A DNA stretch of 64,000 nucleotides from Muricea muricata (GCA_963855995.1 OY979716.1:85771042-85835041), one strand, 5' to 3'; counted from the stretch's first letter, positions 32,300 through 43,280 are shown. Notes: generated from the sequence alone by a model not told the origin. Program-made: numbers and translations.

Positions 32300-32762
32300 A
32301 ACGTATGAAATAAATAAATTTTTGAAACTAAATAACTTGTTTGTCTTTTAATACGTTTATTGCACAAAAACCATTTACATATAAAATCCCTTACAAGCAT
32401 ATCGTTCCATTCCCTATTGCATAAAACAAGCAGTACTGGCCGCACATTAGACCATGGCGACTGTAAGACATGTTTATTATAAATATAAGAACTGCTATTG
32501 TTTTCTAAAAACTTTTTAAAGTGTTCGCTGTAGTAGGTAGGTTTTTGCCCGTAAGAATCCATAAACTCTCCAATTCCATCAGCAGCCAGGTAAATAGCTA
32601 CCCAGTGCGTGCCGGGGCCATCACTACCATTGACATTTACAACAAATCCCTTGGGCTTTTCTGATATAGTGTCAGGTAGTCGATCTGAAGGTAGTACACT
32701 CGTGAGAACTGATTTGGTGAATGGATCACTTTAAGCACGTTTAAAATTTGAAGGGTGTTCAT
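32300..32762 (-). pseudogene. Polinton 1 adenovirus-type cysteine protease, frameshifted
   Basis: Starts at ATG 32762, immediately after the capsid stop. Conserved segments are NQFSRV near the start, GTHWVAIYL (catalytic His, about 32615), FMDSYGQKP (catalytic Asp, about 32550) and HVLQSPWSNV, where the usual next residues CGQYC hold the catalytic Cys. A frame change occurs after FSRV. An apparent two-base loss directly before the Cys codon (near 32450) shifts the frame, so the nucleophile is not translated. The family matures capsid precursors. It is the last gene of the minus-strand virion cluster. Confidence 0.72.
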
Positions 32763-32763
32763 C

Positions 32764-34074
32764 CTAACTGTTAAAATGACAGAGCACGTTGCGGTTAGCG
32801 TCGATCTCAATACGGTTTTGAAACTCTCCAAGCACCAGGATATTTATAGCCAGGTTAAGAGCTGTACCAAACTGAACTTCCAGTGAGACATTACCATTTT
32901 TAATACGTTGCAGATGATCTCTGGCGCAAAGATCAGCTGTCAGATCAAACACGAACAATGTGTAGCCGTTAGCGTACTCGTCACGCGTGATGCCATTCCC
33001 TTCGTTCTGAAACAACTTGTTTGAACCAGCAAACAATGTCTGGAATGCCGATACATAGTTGGCACCTCCTGCATCACCAAATTTCATCTGTAGTGGTTTG
33101 CTAGGTAAATGTTCCCCATTTACAGTTAATCCAAGATAGGTCATATCGTAGTTTTTAAAATTGAATGGATTCTTCTTAAAAGATCCATTGAAGGCCGTGG
33201 AATCAACCATACCAATGAAAATTCTATCAGGTAATTGTCCCTGAAAGATATTGGGTTGGTTTCCAGAGTAGTTCCCTCTTGGGGCGGAAAACACTTTGCA
33301 TTCAACCCTGTTGATGGGGTACTTGGCCGTGGTATGATTGAGGGCTTCTGTATGACCGATCATGACGTTAGAAGAAACATTGACCCTGCGTACACGGAAG
33401 ACACAATCTTTTATCACAACTTTGTAGGTGGCTGGGTCAGCTGAAGATACCAAAGAAAAGGCAGGACTTGTTCGCACAAGCTTGAGCTTAATAGGAACCC
33501 AACCCAAAATGTAACGTTCTTGGGCAAAAAGATCAGAATGAATTTTTCCCTCCATGGAAACCATTTTGCTTTCCTTAGAAAGATTATAGAGCTCCTTTAG
33601 TCCGGTATTCAAAACATCGGCATTTGCCACAGGATTTACAGAGTCCATTTTCCCAGCTTTGTCTTTGTAAAACAACGCGGATGTAAGCTGCGACGATTTG
33701 GTATCTTTACTAAAATTTAATATGGTTTCTATGTACGCTCTGTACGGATATGCCGTGCTTGAAGGTGTAACAAGTTTATTGTTTAAGAAAACGTCAACTT
33801 GAGAAAATAATGCGTGCATCCACAGCTTCAAAGGGCCTACTTGCTCGTCGGCATCCAGATCGGCACCATTTGCCTTTGTTATTTTTGCTTGCACGTGAAG
33901 GTAGCTGTTTGCCAGGTCTGTGTAGACGTCGGGATTAGTGGCACAAAGGAATTCAATAGTGTCACAAGTTTGAACGCTTGCAACAGGATCAACACTTTCC
34001 CAAAATCTCTTGTTCATTTCAATTTGTGTAGGTGGTACTGTAAATAATTCCACATGAATCTTTATGAAGGACAT
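32764..34074 (-). CDS. Polinton 1 major capsid protein (double jelly-roll)
   Basis: An uninterrupted 436-codon ORF. Recognisable blocks include DTIEFLCATNPDVYTDL near the N-terminus, LKLWMHALFSQVDVFLNNK, YPYRAYIETIL with ALFYKDKAGKMD, then in the second half PDRIFIGMVDSTAFNGSFKKNPFNFKNYDMTYL, and a C-terminal DLTADLCARDHL with GNVSLEVQFG. These match the double jelly-roll major capsid proteins of Polintons and related virus-like elements. The length is in the usual range and no break is seen, so this copy may still fold. A homologous but broken copy is in Polinton 2 (48173-49569). Confidence 0.85.
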   Translation of the reverse strand: MSFIKIHVELFTVPPTQIEMNKRFWESVDPVASVQTCDTIEFLCATNPDVYTDLANSYLHVQAKITKANGADLDADEQVGPLKLWMHALFSQVDVFLNNKLVTPSSTAYPYRAYIETILNFSKDTKSSQLTSALFYKDKAGKMDSVNPVANADVLNTGLKELYNLSKESKMVSMEGKIHSDLFAQERYILGWVPIKLKLVRTSPAFSLVSSADPATYKVVIKDCVFRVRRVNVSSNVMIGHTEALNHTTAKYPINRVECKVFSAPRGNYSGNQPNIFQGQLPDRIFIGMVDSTAFNGSFKKNPFNFKNYDMTYLGLTVNGEHLPSKPLQMKFGDAGGANYVSAFQTLFAGSNKLFQNEGNGITRDEYANGYTLFVFDLTADLCARDHLQRIKNGNVSLEVQFGTALNLAINILVLGEFQNRIEIDANRNVLCHFNS

Positions 34075-34576
34075 TTACTGTTCGCACCATTTTTTAGTAG
34101 GTGGACTATCAAAAACATTTTCTTGTGTATCGAGTGGTGATTTTCTCCGTTTACTTGCTCGAGTGGAAGTGACGACTTTCTTTCGAGAATTAGTATTTAA
34201 ACGTTTTGAGGGTCCGGATTGATTTGTGCTCTTTCTCTTTGAACCTCCCCCAATTTGACGTTTGATATTATCCACACCCTGTTTTGCTAGATCATTACAG
34301 CTTGGCGTCCTCTGCTTGCGACTGCTTGTTTTACGCTTTTTCCTTCTAGTACGTCTTGACCAACATTCACGGCTGTTTTTATTGCTTTTTACCGAGCGCG
34401 TTTACATTTTTCTTGACCAAAGGTATGGCAACACGAGCAATACTCTTGAAAAAACTACCAAGCCCATACCCCCGCTGTATTCTAGCCCCATGGAAACCAC
34501 GTAGGCCCCCACCATTTTGACTTCTCAAGTAATACACTTTACATTCGTTAGCGTCCGGTATATACGTATGCCTCAT
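34075..34576 (-). pseudogene. Polinton 1 small basic virion-associated protein, frameshifted
   Basis: Begins MRHTYIPDANECKVYYL, then GGGLRGFHGARIQRGYGLGSFFKSIARVAIPLVKK, a glycine-rich turn followed by an amphipathic segment. This is the same signature as the Polinton 2 ORF at 47729 (GYGFGGLFGSFGKIAKPIVK). The frame is lost at about 34385 and again near 34290. The basic C-terminal part (NIKRQIGGGSKRK to the stop at 34075) is in another frame. It resembles adenovirus core or minor capsid small basic proteins in character only. It lies between penton and capsid genes, as in Polinton 2. Confidence 0.65.
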
Positions 34577-34671
34577 AGTTATATGAATAAAGGGGATCTT
34601 CTCTGTCTGAAATGAAGTGTTATGATCACCTTCCCAAACTCAAATGGTACTTTTTCCTGTGTATCAATCCT

Positions 34672-35334
34672 TTATATCTCCACCGTCTCAAACGACTTTA
34701 CATTCACTGGGACGTATTGAAGATTCGAAAAATTTACGCTTACATTTTCCACAAACTCGCCACTGCACTTGACAACTTTGAGCAAGGAAACTTTACTATC
34801 ACCTACTAACTGTAGCTCAACAATATCCGTGCACAAATACATGGCATGAAATCCAGCCTCTAAATCTACAGGTAAAGGGGCTTCCGTATTCTTTGCTATC
34901 TCCAATTCTTTTTTATCAAATCCAACCATACTTGCAAACCGACCAGTCAAAACCAACCTCGCCTTGTTTCTTACATGTGTAGTCATTTTTCGAGTTAATT
35001 GCTTGTATGTCAGCCAGATATCCCCATTTGCGTCAGTCTTTAACGTTTTATTCACAGCGGAAACAAACTCCTTAACGGTTGGGTAGTACCCATGCGGGAC
35101 ACTACTTGTCAAGAAATAACCCTGACCACCACTATCGACGTAAATATGACTGTCGAAACCTTTCCGTAAATTGTACCAGCTACGAGGGTACTGGAACTCG
35201 GAGATTGCCACTTCCCATTCTCCAGTCAGTTCTAAAGGTTGAGCTAGTTTGGTTTTAAAATTTGTCAACGTATTGGCTGGAAAATATTCCATAGAACTGT
35301 TCGATGGAAGAGTAAGGTAAAACTGACAGGCCAT
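34672..35334 (-). CDS. Polinton 1 penton (minor capsid) protein
   Basis: Start chosen at the inner Met (MACQFYLTLPSN, 35334) because the Polinton 2 homologue starts at the same place (MSGTHFYFTLPSN). 220 residues, uninterrupted. Signature segments are FYLTLPSNSSMEYFPANT, LELTGEWEVAISEFQYPRSWYN and the C-terminal VNFSNLQYVPVNVKSFETVEI, all shared with Polinton 2. It matches the single jelly-roll penton/minor capsid proteins of Polintons. It is first in the row penton, basic protein, capsid, protease on the minus strand. Confidence 0.82.
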   Translation of the reverse strand: MACQFYLTLPSNSSMEYFPANTLTNFKTKLAQPLELTGEWEVAISEFQYPRSWYNLRKGFDSHIYVDSGGQGYFLTSSVPHGYYPTVKEFVSAVNKTLKTDANGDIWLTYKQLTRKMTTHVRNKARLVLTGRFASMVGFDKKELEIAKNTEAPLPVDLEAGFHAMYLCTDIVELQLVGDSKVSLLKVVKCSGEFVENVSVNFSNLQYVPVNVKSFETVEI

Positions 35335-35381
35335 GACTATAAGTGAACGACAAATGAACATAACACCCGTAATGTCATTGG

Positions 35382-35388
35382 TTATATA
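35382..35388 (-). promoter_or_regulatory. Possible TATA box for the virion gene cluster
   Basis: TATATAA on the minus strand, 48 bp upstream of the penton ATG, in the short gap between integrase remnant and penton gene. Confidence 0.35.
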
Positions 35389-35457
35389 AGTTTATTTTGA
35401 AATACTTTTTACATTACTTGCACGTACCCAGGAATTAAAACTATCTGGATAACCTAA

Positions 35458-35740
35458 TCACTCGACAAAATGCTCCTTTTGTTTACTACGCATGCGTGAT
35501 TTAATTACTCTCTCGACTCTGTAATAGTCACTATCTGTCTTAATAACTTTCTGTAATTCAGGTTCATAAAATGTCCCTTCTAATTCGTCTCCGTGATAAT
35601 CCGCAATCTTATACACAGGGGGTTTTCTTCGTATCCGCTTTGTGATCGTGAATACCTCTTCGGCCCAACTGGGTAGGTAACCCTTTTTAAATGTTCGTCT
35701 TGCTTTACTTATTCGAACTTGGTCTCCAACGCTAAATTTG
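35458..35740 (-). pseudogene. Polinton 1 integrase, C-terminal remnant
   Basis: Only the SH3-like C-terminal region remains: KFSVGDQVRISKARRTFKKGYLPSW, FTITKRIRRKPPVYKIADY and LEGTFYEPELQKV. It aligns by eye with the end of the Polinton 2 integrase (KLGDQVRISKIKRTFEKGYLP). The catalytic core and zinc-binding part are missing, replaced at about 35748 by an (AT)n tract. The start codon given by the ORF lies in that tract and is not meaningful. Confidence 0.75.
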
Positions 35741-35767
35741 TACTTAAATATATATATATATTGCATA

Positions 35768-36429
35768 CATTTTTGTTGTATACATATTCTATTCTATTCT
35801 AAAATACATGTTTTTTGACTTCATGTACAGGGGTTATTATGACGGCATTGTTTTAGCAGCACAACAATCACCAGCTGTTTCTAACATACCAGGTAATAGC
35901 TGTCTGAAAAATAATTATGGTCTAGTGCCAACCATTGGTTCAGTATACCTCAGTTGCTATATGGGTATATTTCTATTGAATAATTTATTAATTAGAGAGA
36001 GCCACCGATGATGCACAACTGGACGAATTTGCATCCCCAAAACGAAAGAAAAACAAAGGTGATACTGTACATATATACAGATATATATTCTAGCACTCGT
36101 AATAAAGTAAATGTTCAAACATATTACTTGTCTCATTAGTTTTCAACAGGGCTTACACAGGTTTGTGTCACACTACTTTTTTCATCACTCAGCCCTTGCT
36201 TTGGTGCTAAGTACTTTGGTAGAATCAAGGTCAATAGCATTTTTCTCAGTGCCAACACATAAGCTACTTTGTAATTTTGTAATATATTTATTTAGTTCAT
36301 ATTTCAGTCGGTTTCCTTTGCTTTCAATAGGGTTTTATATGGCATAGACTCTTAAAGCAAGGGGAGGGATTTGATATCTCTCCAGGGAAAAGTGGGGTTG
36401 ATGAATAGAATTGAATACCTAATAAAAAA
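35768..36429. other. No firmly recognised gene
   Basis: Two exon-like blocks (about 35830-35900 and 35995-36055) with plausible splice signals encode short polar peptides, but I cannot assign them. Confidence 0.25.
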
Positions 36430-36492
36430 TTCAGGGTATCTAACTCCATAGTGACCTGTAAAAGAGGTCACTATGGAGTTAGATACCTTGAA
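36430..36492. repeat. Near-perfect 27-bp hairpin
   Basis: Arms at 36430-36456 and 36466-36492 contain GGTATCTAACTCCATAGTGA and its inverse with one mismatch in 27, around a 9-bp loop. It may be a tiny fold-back element or a transposon end pair. Confidence 0.85.
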
Positions 36493-36554
36493 TATTTGAT
36501 TAGCCACCTTTAGCCACTATAACAAAATAAAATAAAATAAATTCTAATTTAATT

Positions 36555-37021
36555 TCACACAGAACTGGCATACTGGTATGGCATTCCTAGATTCTTTTTT
36601 TGTCTGACTTCTACAATAAACTTGCTAAACCAATAACACAATTCTTTGTCTGTCTCAAGCAAATCCAAATTTACAAATTGATAGCGTTCGTTAATACACA
36701 ACGAAGAACTCATTGCATTTCTTTCCTTCGCCCATTCATTCAGCGTTGGCAGACACCACGCGGTATTGGACTTCGTCTTTTGGGATGTTTTCTCCCCTCG
36801 TCTCCTCTTCAAATCCTCGTCACTGACTGGGGTAATTCTACGTGCGCTCGAACAAGCTTTTTCTTGGATTCCATTGTGTCTTTCTTTTGGTCTTGTGCCT
36901 CGTTAAAGCCATCGTTAACCCACTCCAAAAAATCTGGGTCAAAATCACTCTCATCTACATCTACATCTTTTCTAAAAGAATCTTGTGTAATATAAAATGA
37001 CTCGTCATCGCTCTCCATCAT
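36555..37021 (-). pseudogene. Crypton/KIAA1958-like tyrosine-recombinase gene, N-terminal fragment
   Basis: Starts MMESDDESFYITQDSF, an acidic leader with DESDFDPDFLEWVND. After a frame change near 36830 it continues with KRRRGEKTSQKTKSNTAWCL, LNEWAKERN and ELCYWFSKFIVEVRQKK. The NTxW...W..RN pattern and the following FI.EVR block are typical of the N-terminal SAM-like region of Crypton-derived proteins (the KIAA1958/ZMYM/QRICH1 group). The catalytic tyrosine-recombinase domain is absent, so only the first exon or two survive. Confidence 0.5.
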
Positions 37022-37479
37022 CGCTTTTGCCGTTGAACTTTAATCGAGTCGAATGCAATACAAGATGAATAATGAAGCGAGTCGCCAAAGTACAGGGTGT
37101 CCGAAAAAAACCCAAAAACTATTGAAATCATCTATTGTTAGCATTTGAATGCCCTAGCACTTGTTAAAAAATTAAAATATCTGTGTAAAGTACGTTTGTT
37201 TTGCTCATTTGAATATTGATAAAAACCAAATTGAATAGGCTAAAATAACCCATGCATATAAAATATACAAAATAACCATGCATATAAAATTTACAAATAT
37301 TGTAGTGCCTTAAATCTTAGTGGCTGAGCGGCAACATTAGCAGGGGAAAATGTGCAGGGCATTACATATAACGGCAGAGCTGTGTACCCTTTCAGCCCCT
37401 TACGAAATGGTCCAATTCAACCCCTCAGTGGCAGCCTAGTAATCGAAATACGTCATGCGATTGTCGATTTGGTCCACTG
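37022..37479. other. Spacer, possible left end of Polinton 2
   Basis: AT-rich until about 37320, then coding-like sequence in more than one frame leading into the second polymerase gene. No terminal repeat was recognised. Confidence 0.3.
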
Positions 37480-39269
37480 GTTGAGGATTTGGCCCGTAAC
37501 TACTATTGCCATACATGCAAGAAGGCTTACAACAATCAGGAAGAGCATCGGTGCCCGAATGCGTGCAAGTGTTGTCGGTTTCCGACCCAGTGCCCCGAGG
37601 TGACCTGGCTAACGTGTCCAGATTGCCACCGTTCGTTCAAGAGCCAACAGTGTTTCGAACAGCATAAACAGACCCGAGGCAAAGCCTGATCCGTGTGCGA
37701 GCGTTTAATCTGCTGTACAAAATGTCAGGCAACCGTTCGACGCTGTAAACAACAGCCAGAGAAACATCGATGCGGTTTAACAAAGTGCTGGATCTGCGGC
37801 AAGTACGTGCAACTCGAGGGCCCTCGCTGCTACATTCAACCCGAAACCAAGAAAAAGAAAAAACCGATTTCTGAGGAGGAAAGGGAAGAGGAAGAAATGC
37901 CGGAAAATGGGTATGACGTGGCGGCCCTCTTTGATGCGGAATGTCGACAGGGCGAACGAGAAGTTGAGGATGAACCGGTTGAAGAATCGTTGCATGACCT
38001 GTTATTTTTCGACTTTGAATGCCGGCAAGAAAACGGAAACCACGAGCCCAATTTATGCGTTGTGCAGGACGAGGCCAGCAAGGAATGGGTTTTCAAGGGC
38101 GATAAAACCAGAGACGAGTTTTGCGAATGGTTGTTTGCAGGGGTGTACGGTCATGGCTCACAACTTTCAAGGTTACGACAGCTATTTCATTCTGCAATAT
38201 GTACGCAAACAGGGCGTTAAATACGATGTGATCATGCGCGGTGCTAAAGTTCTCAGTTTGACGGTGGACATGTTTAACATCCGTTTCATCGATTCGCTCA
38301 ATCTCTTTCCGATGAAACTCGCCAATTTGCCGAAAACGTTTGGCATCGAGGAATTAAAGAAAGGTCACTTTCCTCATTTCTTCAACAAGAAAGAAAACGA
38401 GAATTATGTGGGGGACCCACATTTCCGCCTGCGTCCGATTCCGCTTGCGTCCTACTACAACCCGAACGGAGTGAATCGCAAAGATAGGGAAGCCTTTATG
38501 ACATGGCACGCGTCAAAGAAAGAGAGCAATAGACACTTCCCGAATTTATTCCGTGGGCATAAAAAACACTTCTTTTCAATAGGCTTCATACCCCGCCTCG
38601 ATTTCAAGCTATTGTTTCGTGTGCACTCAAGCAAATTCGGGAAGTGTCTATTACGTGTTTAATTTTCAGGAAGAAATCCTCGCGTACTGTCGTTCCGACG
38701 TCGATATTCTCCGCCGGTGTTGTTTAGAATTTCGCGAACCGTTTCATGACGTCACCGACATCAATCCGTTCAGTACGCTCACCACGCCTCGGCCTGTCAT
38801 CTCATGTATCGCACCAACTACCCCCAAGAACGTATACTGGGATATACCCCCAAGAACAATCAATCGTTGCTTGCCCATAAATGGTTGTCGTACACGGCTG
38901 AAAAGAACGAAATTTGTATTCAACACGCGCGTAACGGCGGCGAAAAACGTGTTGGCCCGTATTTGCTCGACGGGTACCATCAAGAAACACACACCGCGTA
39001 TGAAGTCCACGGTTGTTTCTGGCACGGATGTCCGAGATGTTACGCCCGCGATACAGTGAGCTCGGTCAGCGGTAACACCATGTAGGAACTTCATTGTTCG
39101 ACCGTGGAAAAGATCGAGTACTTGAGGCGCCAGGGCTACAATGTAGTGGAAATATGGGAATGCGACATTAATCGAGAATTGGAGCAGAACAATGACATGA
39201 AGCATTATTTTGACCATTACCGCATTGCCGAATCGTTAGAACCGCGCCATGCCTTGTACGGTGGTCGAA
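37480..39269 (+). pseudogene. Polinton 2 PolB, 5' half (Cys-rich type)
   Basis: The N-terminus is a string of CxxC pairs (YCHTCKKAY, CPNACKCC, LTCPDCHRSF, CCTKCQA, LTKCWICGKY), unlike the C2H2 fingers of Polinton 1. An acidic linker is followed by ExoI LLFFDFECRQENGNHEPN (about 38005), ExoII VMAHNFQGYDSYFIL (about 38150), an Exo-proximal block VDMFNIRFIDSLNLFPMKL, ExoIII YCRSDVDILRRCC (about 38690) and the endonuclease-like insert VHGCFWHGCPRCY with VVEIWECD (about 39010-39170). Visible breaks: a TGA near 37688, a frame change near 38135, another near 38755 and a TAG near 39083. The gene is cut at 39269 by the 2.9-kb TIR element. Confidence 0.78.
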
Positions 39270-40717
39270 CAGAGGAGGTGTGGTGACTATACAGGCATGC
39301 ACCGCGCGAATGGGCGGTTTATTACATATTATCGATTTGTCGGCAGATCCGTCATTGTTCGGTGAGTTCTCGTAGGAGTTGGAACGCGAGTTTCAGAGGA
39401 AAACAAAATAAAACTATTAATCATTGCGAATAAAATTGTGAATTTTCGTTGTATTCGTGGGAAGAATGCTTCGTTATTGAATGAACACGAAATTCTGTTT
39501 GTTTATTGTGTATCAAGACAACCTTGATTCCTGATGGATTACCGTGTGTTGAGCTAGAATGTCGTGAGATGAGATTCATGTTAGTTTCATGGTAGTTTGG
39601 ACATTAGAAGAATTGCCCTTTGTCCATCAGTGGTTAATGGCATAAAAGTTGATGAAATGTTCGACGAATGCTGCAGTCCTGCATTGATAGAAAACCATTC
39701 TAGCAATGTTCTTAAGGTAAGATTATCTGGGTGCTCATTTTCGACGTCTGGTTGACAGTTTGTGTACTGTACATGTATTATATCATTGAAATAAAAACAT
39801 TTTGAGATGTTATCGTTCTTTCGAATTTTATATTGTTTAAATTATTCTGATTATGTACTTGAGACTAGTTGATAATACTGTTTCCATGTTAAAAAAAACT
39901 AGACTGTATTGGCAAAATGAGGTTCTGAAAACTAATTTGATATTTTGCACATACAAACTATACTCCAGAGTCATATAGGTCCAAGAACCATGAAAGTTTA
40001 AAACTAATACTATAACCCTGCACCTCATCATATAATATTGAAATATTTTTATTTTTTGTATTTGTAGTGTTGTGACCATAATAATGACCAGGATGGAGGT
40101 GACTGGGTATTTCATAATATTATTTTGTGGGAGTTTGATATTTTATCATCATCAAGACCCAGCTATTCCTCCACGTGACCTAGATAGTCAAGATGATGAA
40201 CTGGATAATGTAATTACAACAGCATCAGAAAACTGACTGTAATTGTTTTAATTTACCAACAATCCTGTCGACTGATGGCCTGATGGACATTCATACACAT
40301 AGAATGTTAAAGGATAAAGATGAGACAACACCCATTGATACCAATGTTGATGGTGAGGCAGGAGCAGTGAATGTAGATAATGAAGTGGAGGAAATTCAGC
40401 AGTCAACTGATATCGTGGATGTAGAAGACACTGCAAATGGTGAAGATGTGGATCCGCAAGAGGATTCTTGAAAGCAAAATATGTCAGGCAGAATCCAAGC
40501 CATCATGAACATCATGCTGACCTCTCAAATCCTATTATGGGTACAGGTATGGGTTTAGTGACTTTCCTTGTTAAAATACTTTAAATAAAATAGTGAGACA
40601 GAATTAATGTTGATAAAATTTATTTTTGTCAAAGTACAAAAATTATTAGCATTACTATAATTAATGATAATAAAAATTATATTAAAATAAATGCAGTGTA
40701 AAAAATGGTATACTGTA

Positions 40718-41055
40718 AAAACAAAGTTTTAAAAATGTTGCATCACATTCATTCCATCAGTACACATGAAAGGTATACAATGAAATATGTAAAGCAATGC
40801 TTTTGCTCTTAATGATGTAGTAATAGAAGAGTTACATTTCTTAGAAACCTCTAAAATTGTGATCACTTAGGTGGCAAGATACCTGATACTTAATCTCATG
40901 ACAATGCCTTCATACGCTAAATATTTACAGTATTGCTCATGCAGTACTCAGTAGTCTAATCAGATGATGAAAGTCACCAAGCAATTTGCACAATTCAGCA
41001 CCTAAAAGACAAAAATCTAACATGAGTACAATGAAGAAACACAAAAATAAAAAAC
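40718..41055 (+). repeat. Internal direct repeat, copy 1 (about 340 bp)
   Basis: Matches 41197-41533 with scattered changes; for example AGCAATGCTTTTGCTCTTAA occurs in both. The intervening 140 bp is unique. Confidence 0.8.
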
Positions 41056-41196
41056 TCTCTATGCAAAAAATGGAAGAGCTGAGGGTAAATATCGTTTCCA
41101 CTTCGACTGTATTGTACAAACTTTGTACTACAAAGTGTAGGATTAATAGCTCAGGTGTGAAACGAATGCAGTGGTAAGTACAAAATAGTAAAGACA

Positions 41197-41533
41197 AAGT
41201 TTTTAAAAATGTTGCATCACATTTATTCCATTAGTACACATGAAAGGTATACAATCAAATATGAAAAGCAATGCTTTTGCTCTTAACGATGTAGTAATAG
41301 AAGAGTTACATTTCTTTGTAGACCTCTAAAATTGTGATCACTTGAGTGGCATTATTAAGACACCATATACTTACTTAATCTCATGAGAGTTCCTTCCTAC
41401 TCAGTACTCTCAATATTTACGTTATTCCTCACTGATCAGATGATGAAAGTTGCCAAACATAGCACAATTCAGCACCTAATAAGAGAAAAACTAGCAAGAG
41501 TACAATGAACAAACACAAAAATAAAAAAACCTC
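41197..41533 (+). repeat. Internal direct repeat, copy 2
   Basis: Second copy of 40718-41055 within the 2.9-kb element. Confidence 0.8.
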
Positions 41534-42184
41534 AACGTATCAATAAATGTACTGAAAATATTTACACTATCACTACTCGACGTCCATGAATATAACAAAT
41601 TTATACATTTTGCCATTATACCGGATTATAAATAAGGGGAATTTATAAAGGATATCACTCAGGCGTTTACATGAACTAAAATTAAAAATATAAATAGGAT
41701 TTCATGCTCAACATGAATCTGTTTTGGTCGCGCCATTTTGAGCGAGCATTCGCGCCATTGGGCGCAGTTTCCCCAGAATTTGACAGAAATACCTCATTTT
41801 GAAAATGCGATAACTCGTCAGTTTCTGGAGACTTTTTTGATTTCTTGGTATTGATTAAAAGGACAATATCTCTGGATTATACTGATGTGATTTTTGTTGA
41901 CTTATTTTACTTAAAACTAAAAAAAAACTCGACACGGAAAATAGGTCAATAAATATGCAAATTACTCCGGCTAAAAGTGTTAAAAAAACCAAACAAAATC
42001 TACACACTATTTTTCAATACATATTATTCATAATGTTAATACATACCTTCGAAAAACTCTTTATTTTCAGCGAGAAAAAATTCGACGAAAGTTCATAATT
42101 TTTTTCCAAACGCACGCGAAATTTTAAATTTGGGAAAAAAACTCCACCGCAATGCATCACGGTATAGTCGCCACTCCTCCTCTG

Positions 42185-42815
42185 GTGGTCGAACTAATGC
42201 AGCCAAGTTGTACCATTGTTGCCAAGGAGACGAACAAATCCGGTACGTAGACTTTATCAGCTTATACCCCCACGTGAACCGATCGAAAACCGTACCTACC
42301 TGCCACCCGGAGATTATTACCGAGAATTTTGAGGAGGAGATTTCTAATTATTTTGGGCTGATCAAATGCACGGTATTACCACCTCGCGGTCTTTTCCATC
42401 CTGTGCTTCCACACTGCGGTCAAAACAAGCTGATGTTCGCGCTGTGCAAGACGTGCGCAGATACCAGGAACCAAACTCCGTGCACGCATTCCGATGCCGA
42501 GCGAGCTATCCAAGGAACATGGTGCAGTGTCGAAGTGATGAAAGCCCTGGAGAAAGGTTATCGCATCGTTCAAATGCACGAAGTGTGGCATTTTCCCCAG
42601 AGGTCCGATACGCTGTTCAAAGAATATATTGACACCTTCGCGAAAATTAAACTGGAGGCCATTGGCTATCCCAAAGATTGTGTCACGGACGAACAAAAGC
42701 AGTGGTACCTCAACGATATTTTTGAGAACCAGGGCATCCAATTAGATCCAGCCAAAATAAGTTACAATCCAGGATTACGTATCTTGGCCAAATTGATGCT
42801 GAATTCGTTTTGTGG
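42185..42815 (+). pseudogene. Polinton 2 PolB, 3' part up to motif B
   Basis: Resumes at GGRTNAAKLYH directly after the 2.9-kb insertion. Motif A is IRYVDFISLYPHVN (about 42240). A zinc-binding block follows (LCKTCAD...CTHS), then GTWCSVEVMKALEKGYRI and motif B KLMLNSFCG (about 42790). The reading ends at G|GTAAGTATG, a good splice donor at about 42815, with no following exon. Motif C (DTDS) is missing. Sequence beyond belongs to the minus-strand accessory ORF, so the polymerase was truncated by deletion at or near an intron. Confidence 0.78.
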
Positions 42816-42837
42816 TAAGTATGTTCTGCATCGTATC

Positions 42838-43280
42838 TGTATTCTTGATTGATATTTAGTTTATAATAATGGTCCAAGTTCACGTCCGTCTGTTCTTCGA
42901 GCGATTTAATGTCTTTTGCATTCTTTGCACTGAGTTTCCACATTATCATCTCTTTAGCACTCATAAGGTAAGCAAAATTATTTCCTTGCGGTGCTTTAGG
43001 CACAGATATTCCATTTAATGTTTCCAACATGATTTGCGTCAGCAAAATCGATTGCAGTGTTGAATTATTCACAAGCGTTTCGGGTATTATATTTGTCTCC
43101 ACCATACACCGTATTAAATCCACCAGATCTTTTCTATTATATAACCACACACCAACAATATCTCTCCACGACATGTTTTCGCCGCAAACACTTGCTCCGA
43201 CTGACAGGAAAGCACATGAGCGCAATCGTTTAAAATAGAAATTTCAATGCGTTCAATTCGGTGACGTCATAGTTTTCTGA
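42838..43280 (-). pseudogene. Polinton 2 accessory ORF(s), downstream part
   Basis: The ORF from 43225 (MRSCAFLSVGASVCGENMSW, then RDIVGVWLYNRKDLVDLI) runs leftwards for about 130 residues before it crosses into polB antisense. I do not recognise it. The 55 bases to its right (43226-43280) hold the end of the accessory ORF that begins at 45439, split by the 1.57-kb insertion: the reading ...GYI resumes as SENYDVTELNALKFLF and stops. Confidence 0.45.

Larger units (their letters stand above)
9302..35767 (+). mobile_element. Polinton/Maverick element 1 (right end truncated, split by a MULE)
   Basis: The gene set is diagnostic: protein-primed type B DNA polymerase, FtsK/HerA-type ATPase, adenovirus-like cysteine protease, double jelly-roll capsid, penton and integrase. 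The left boundary is a guess at 9302, where the sequence begins AGTAGTATAGTAGG; Polinton termini are known to start with AG. The right boundary is only the point where the integrase remnant runs into an (AT)n tract, and I found no matching terminal inverted repeat, so that end appears lost. Plus-strand genes (PolB to the gene at 16258) converge with minus-strand virion genes near 32.3 kb. Without the 15.3-kb insertion the element is about 11.2 kb. Confidence 0.8.
39270..42184. mobile_element. Unclassified 2.9-kb TIR DNA transposon in polB 2
   Basis: Ends CAGAGGAGGTGTGGTGACTA and (reverse complement) CAGAGGAGGAGTGGCGACTA form imperfect TIRs of about 34 bp. They are flanked by a perfect 9-bp duplication GTGGTCGAA (39261-39269 and 42185-42193); if the element is taken as starting one base in, the duplication reads 11 bp. 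It interrupts polB at a GGRT motif. The interior has no recognised transposase, only a short acidic ORF at 40283-40471 and a 340-bp duplicated block, so the copy is non-autonomous. A 9-bp duplication fits MULE or Merlin-like groups, but the family is undetermined. Confidence 0.8.

Noticed and set aside
37777-38096. Minus-strand ORFs rich in Ser and Phe
   Set aside because: Antisense shadows of the acidic linker of polymerase 2.
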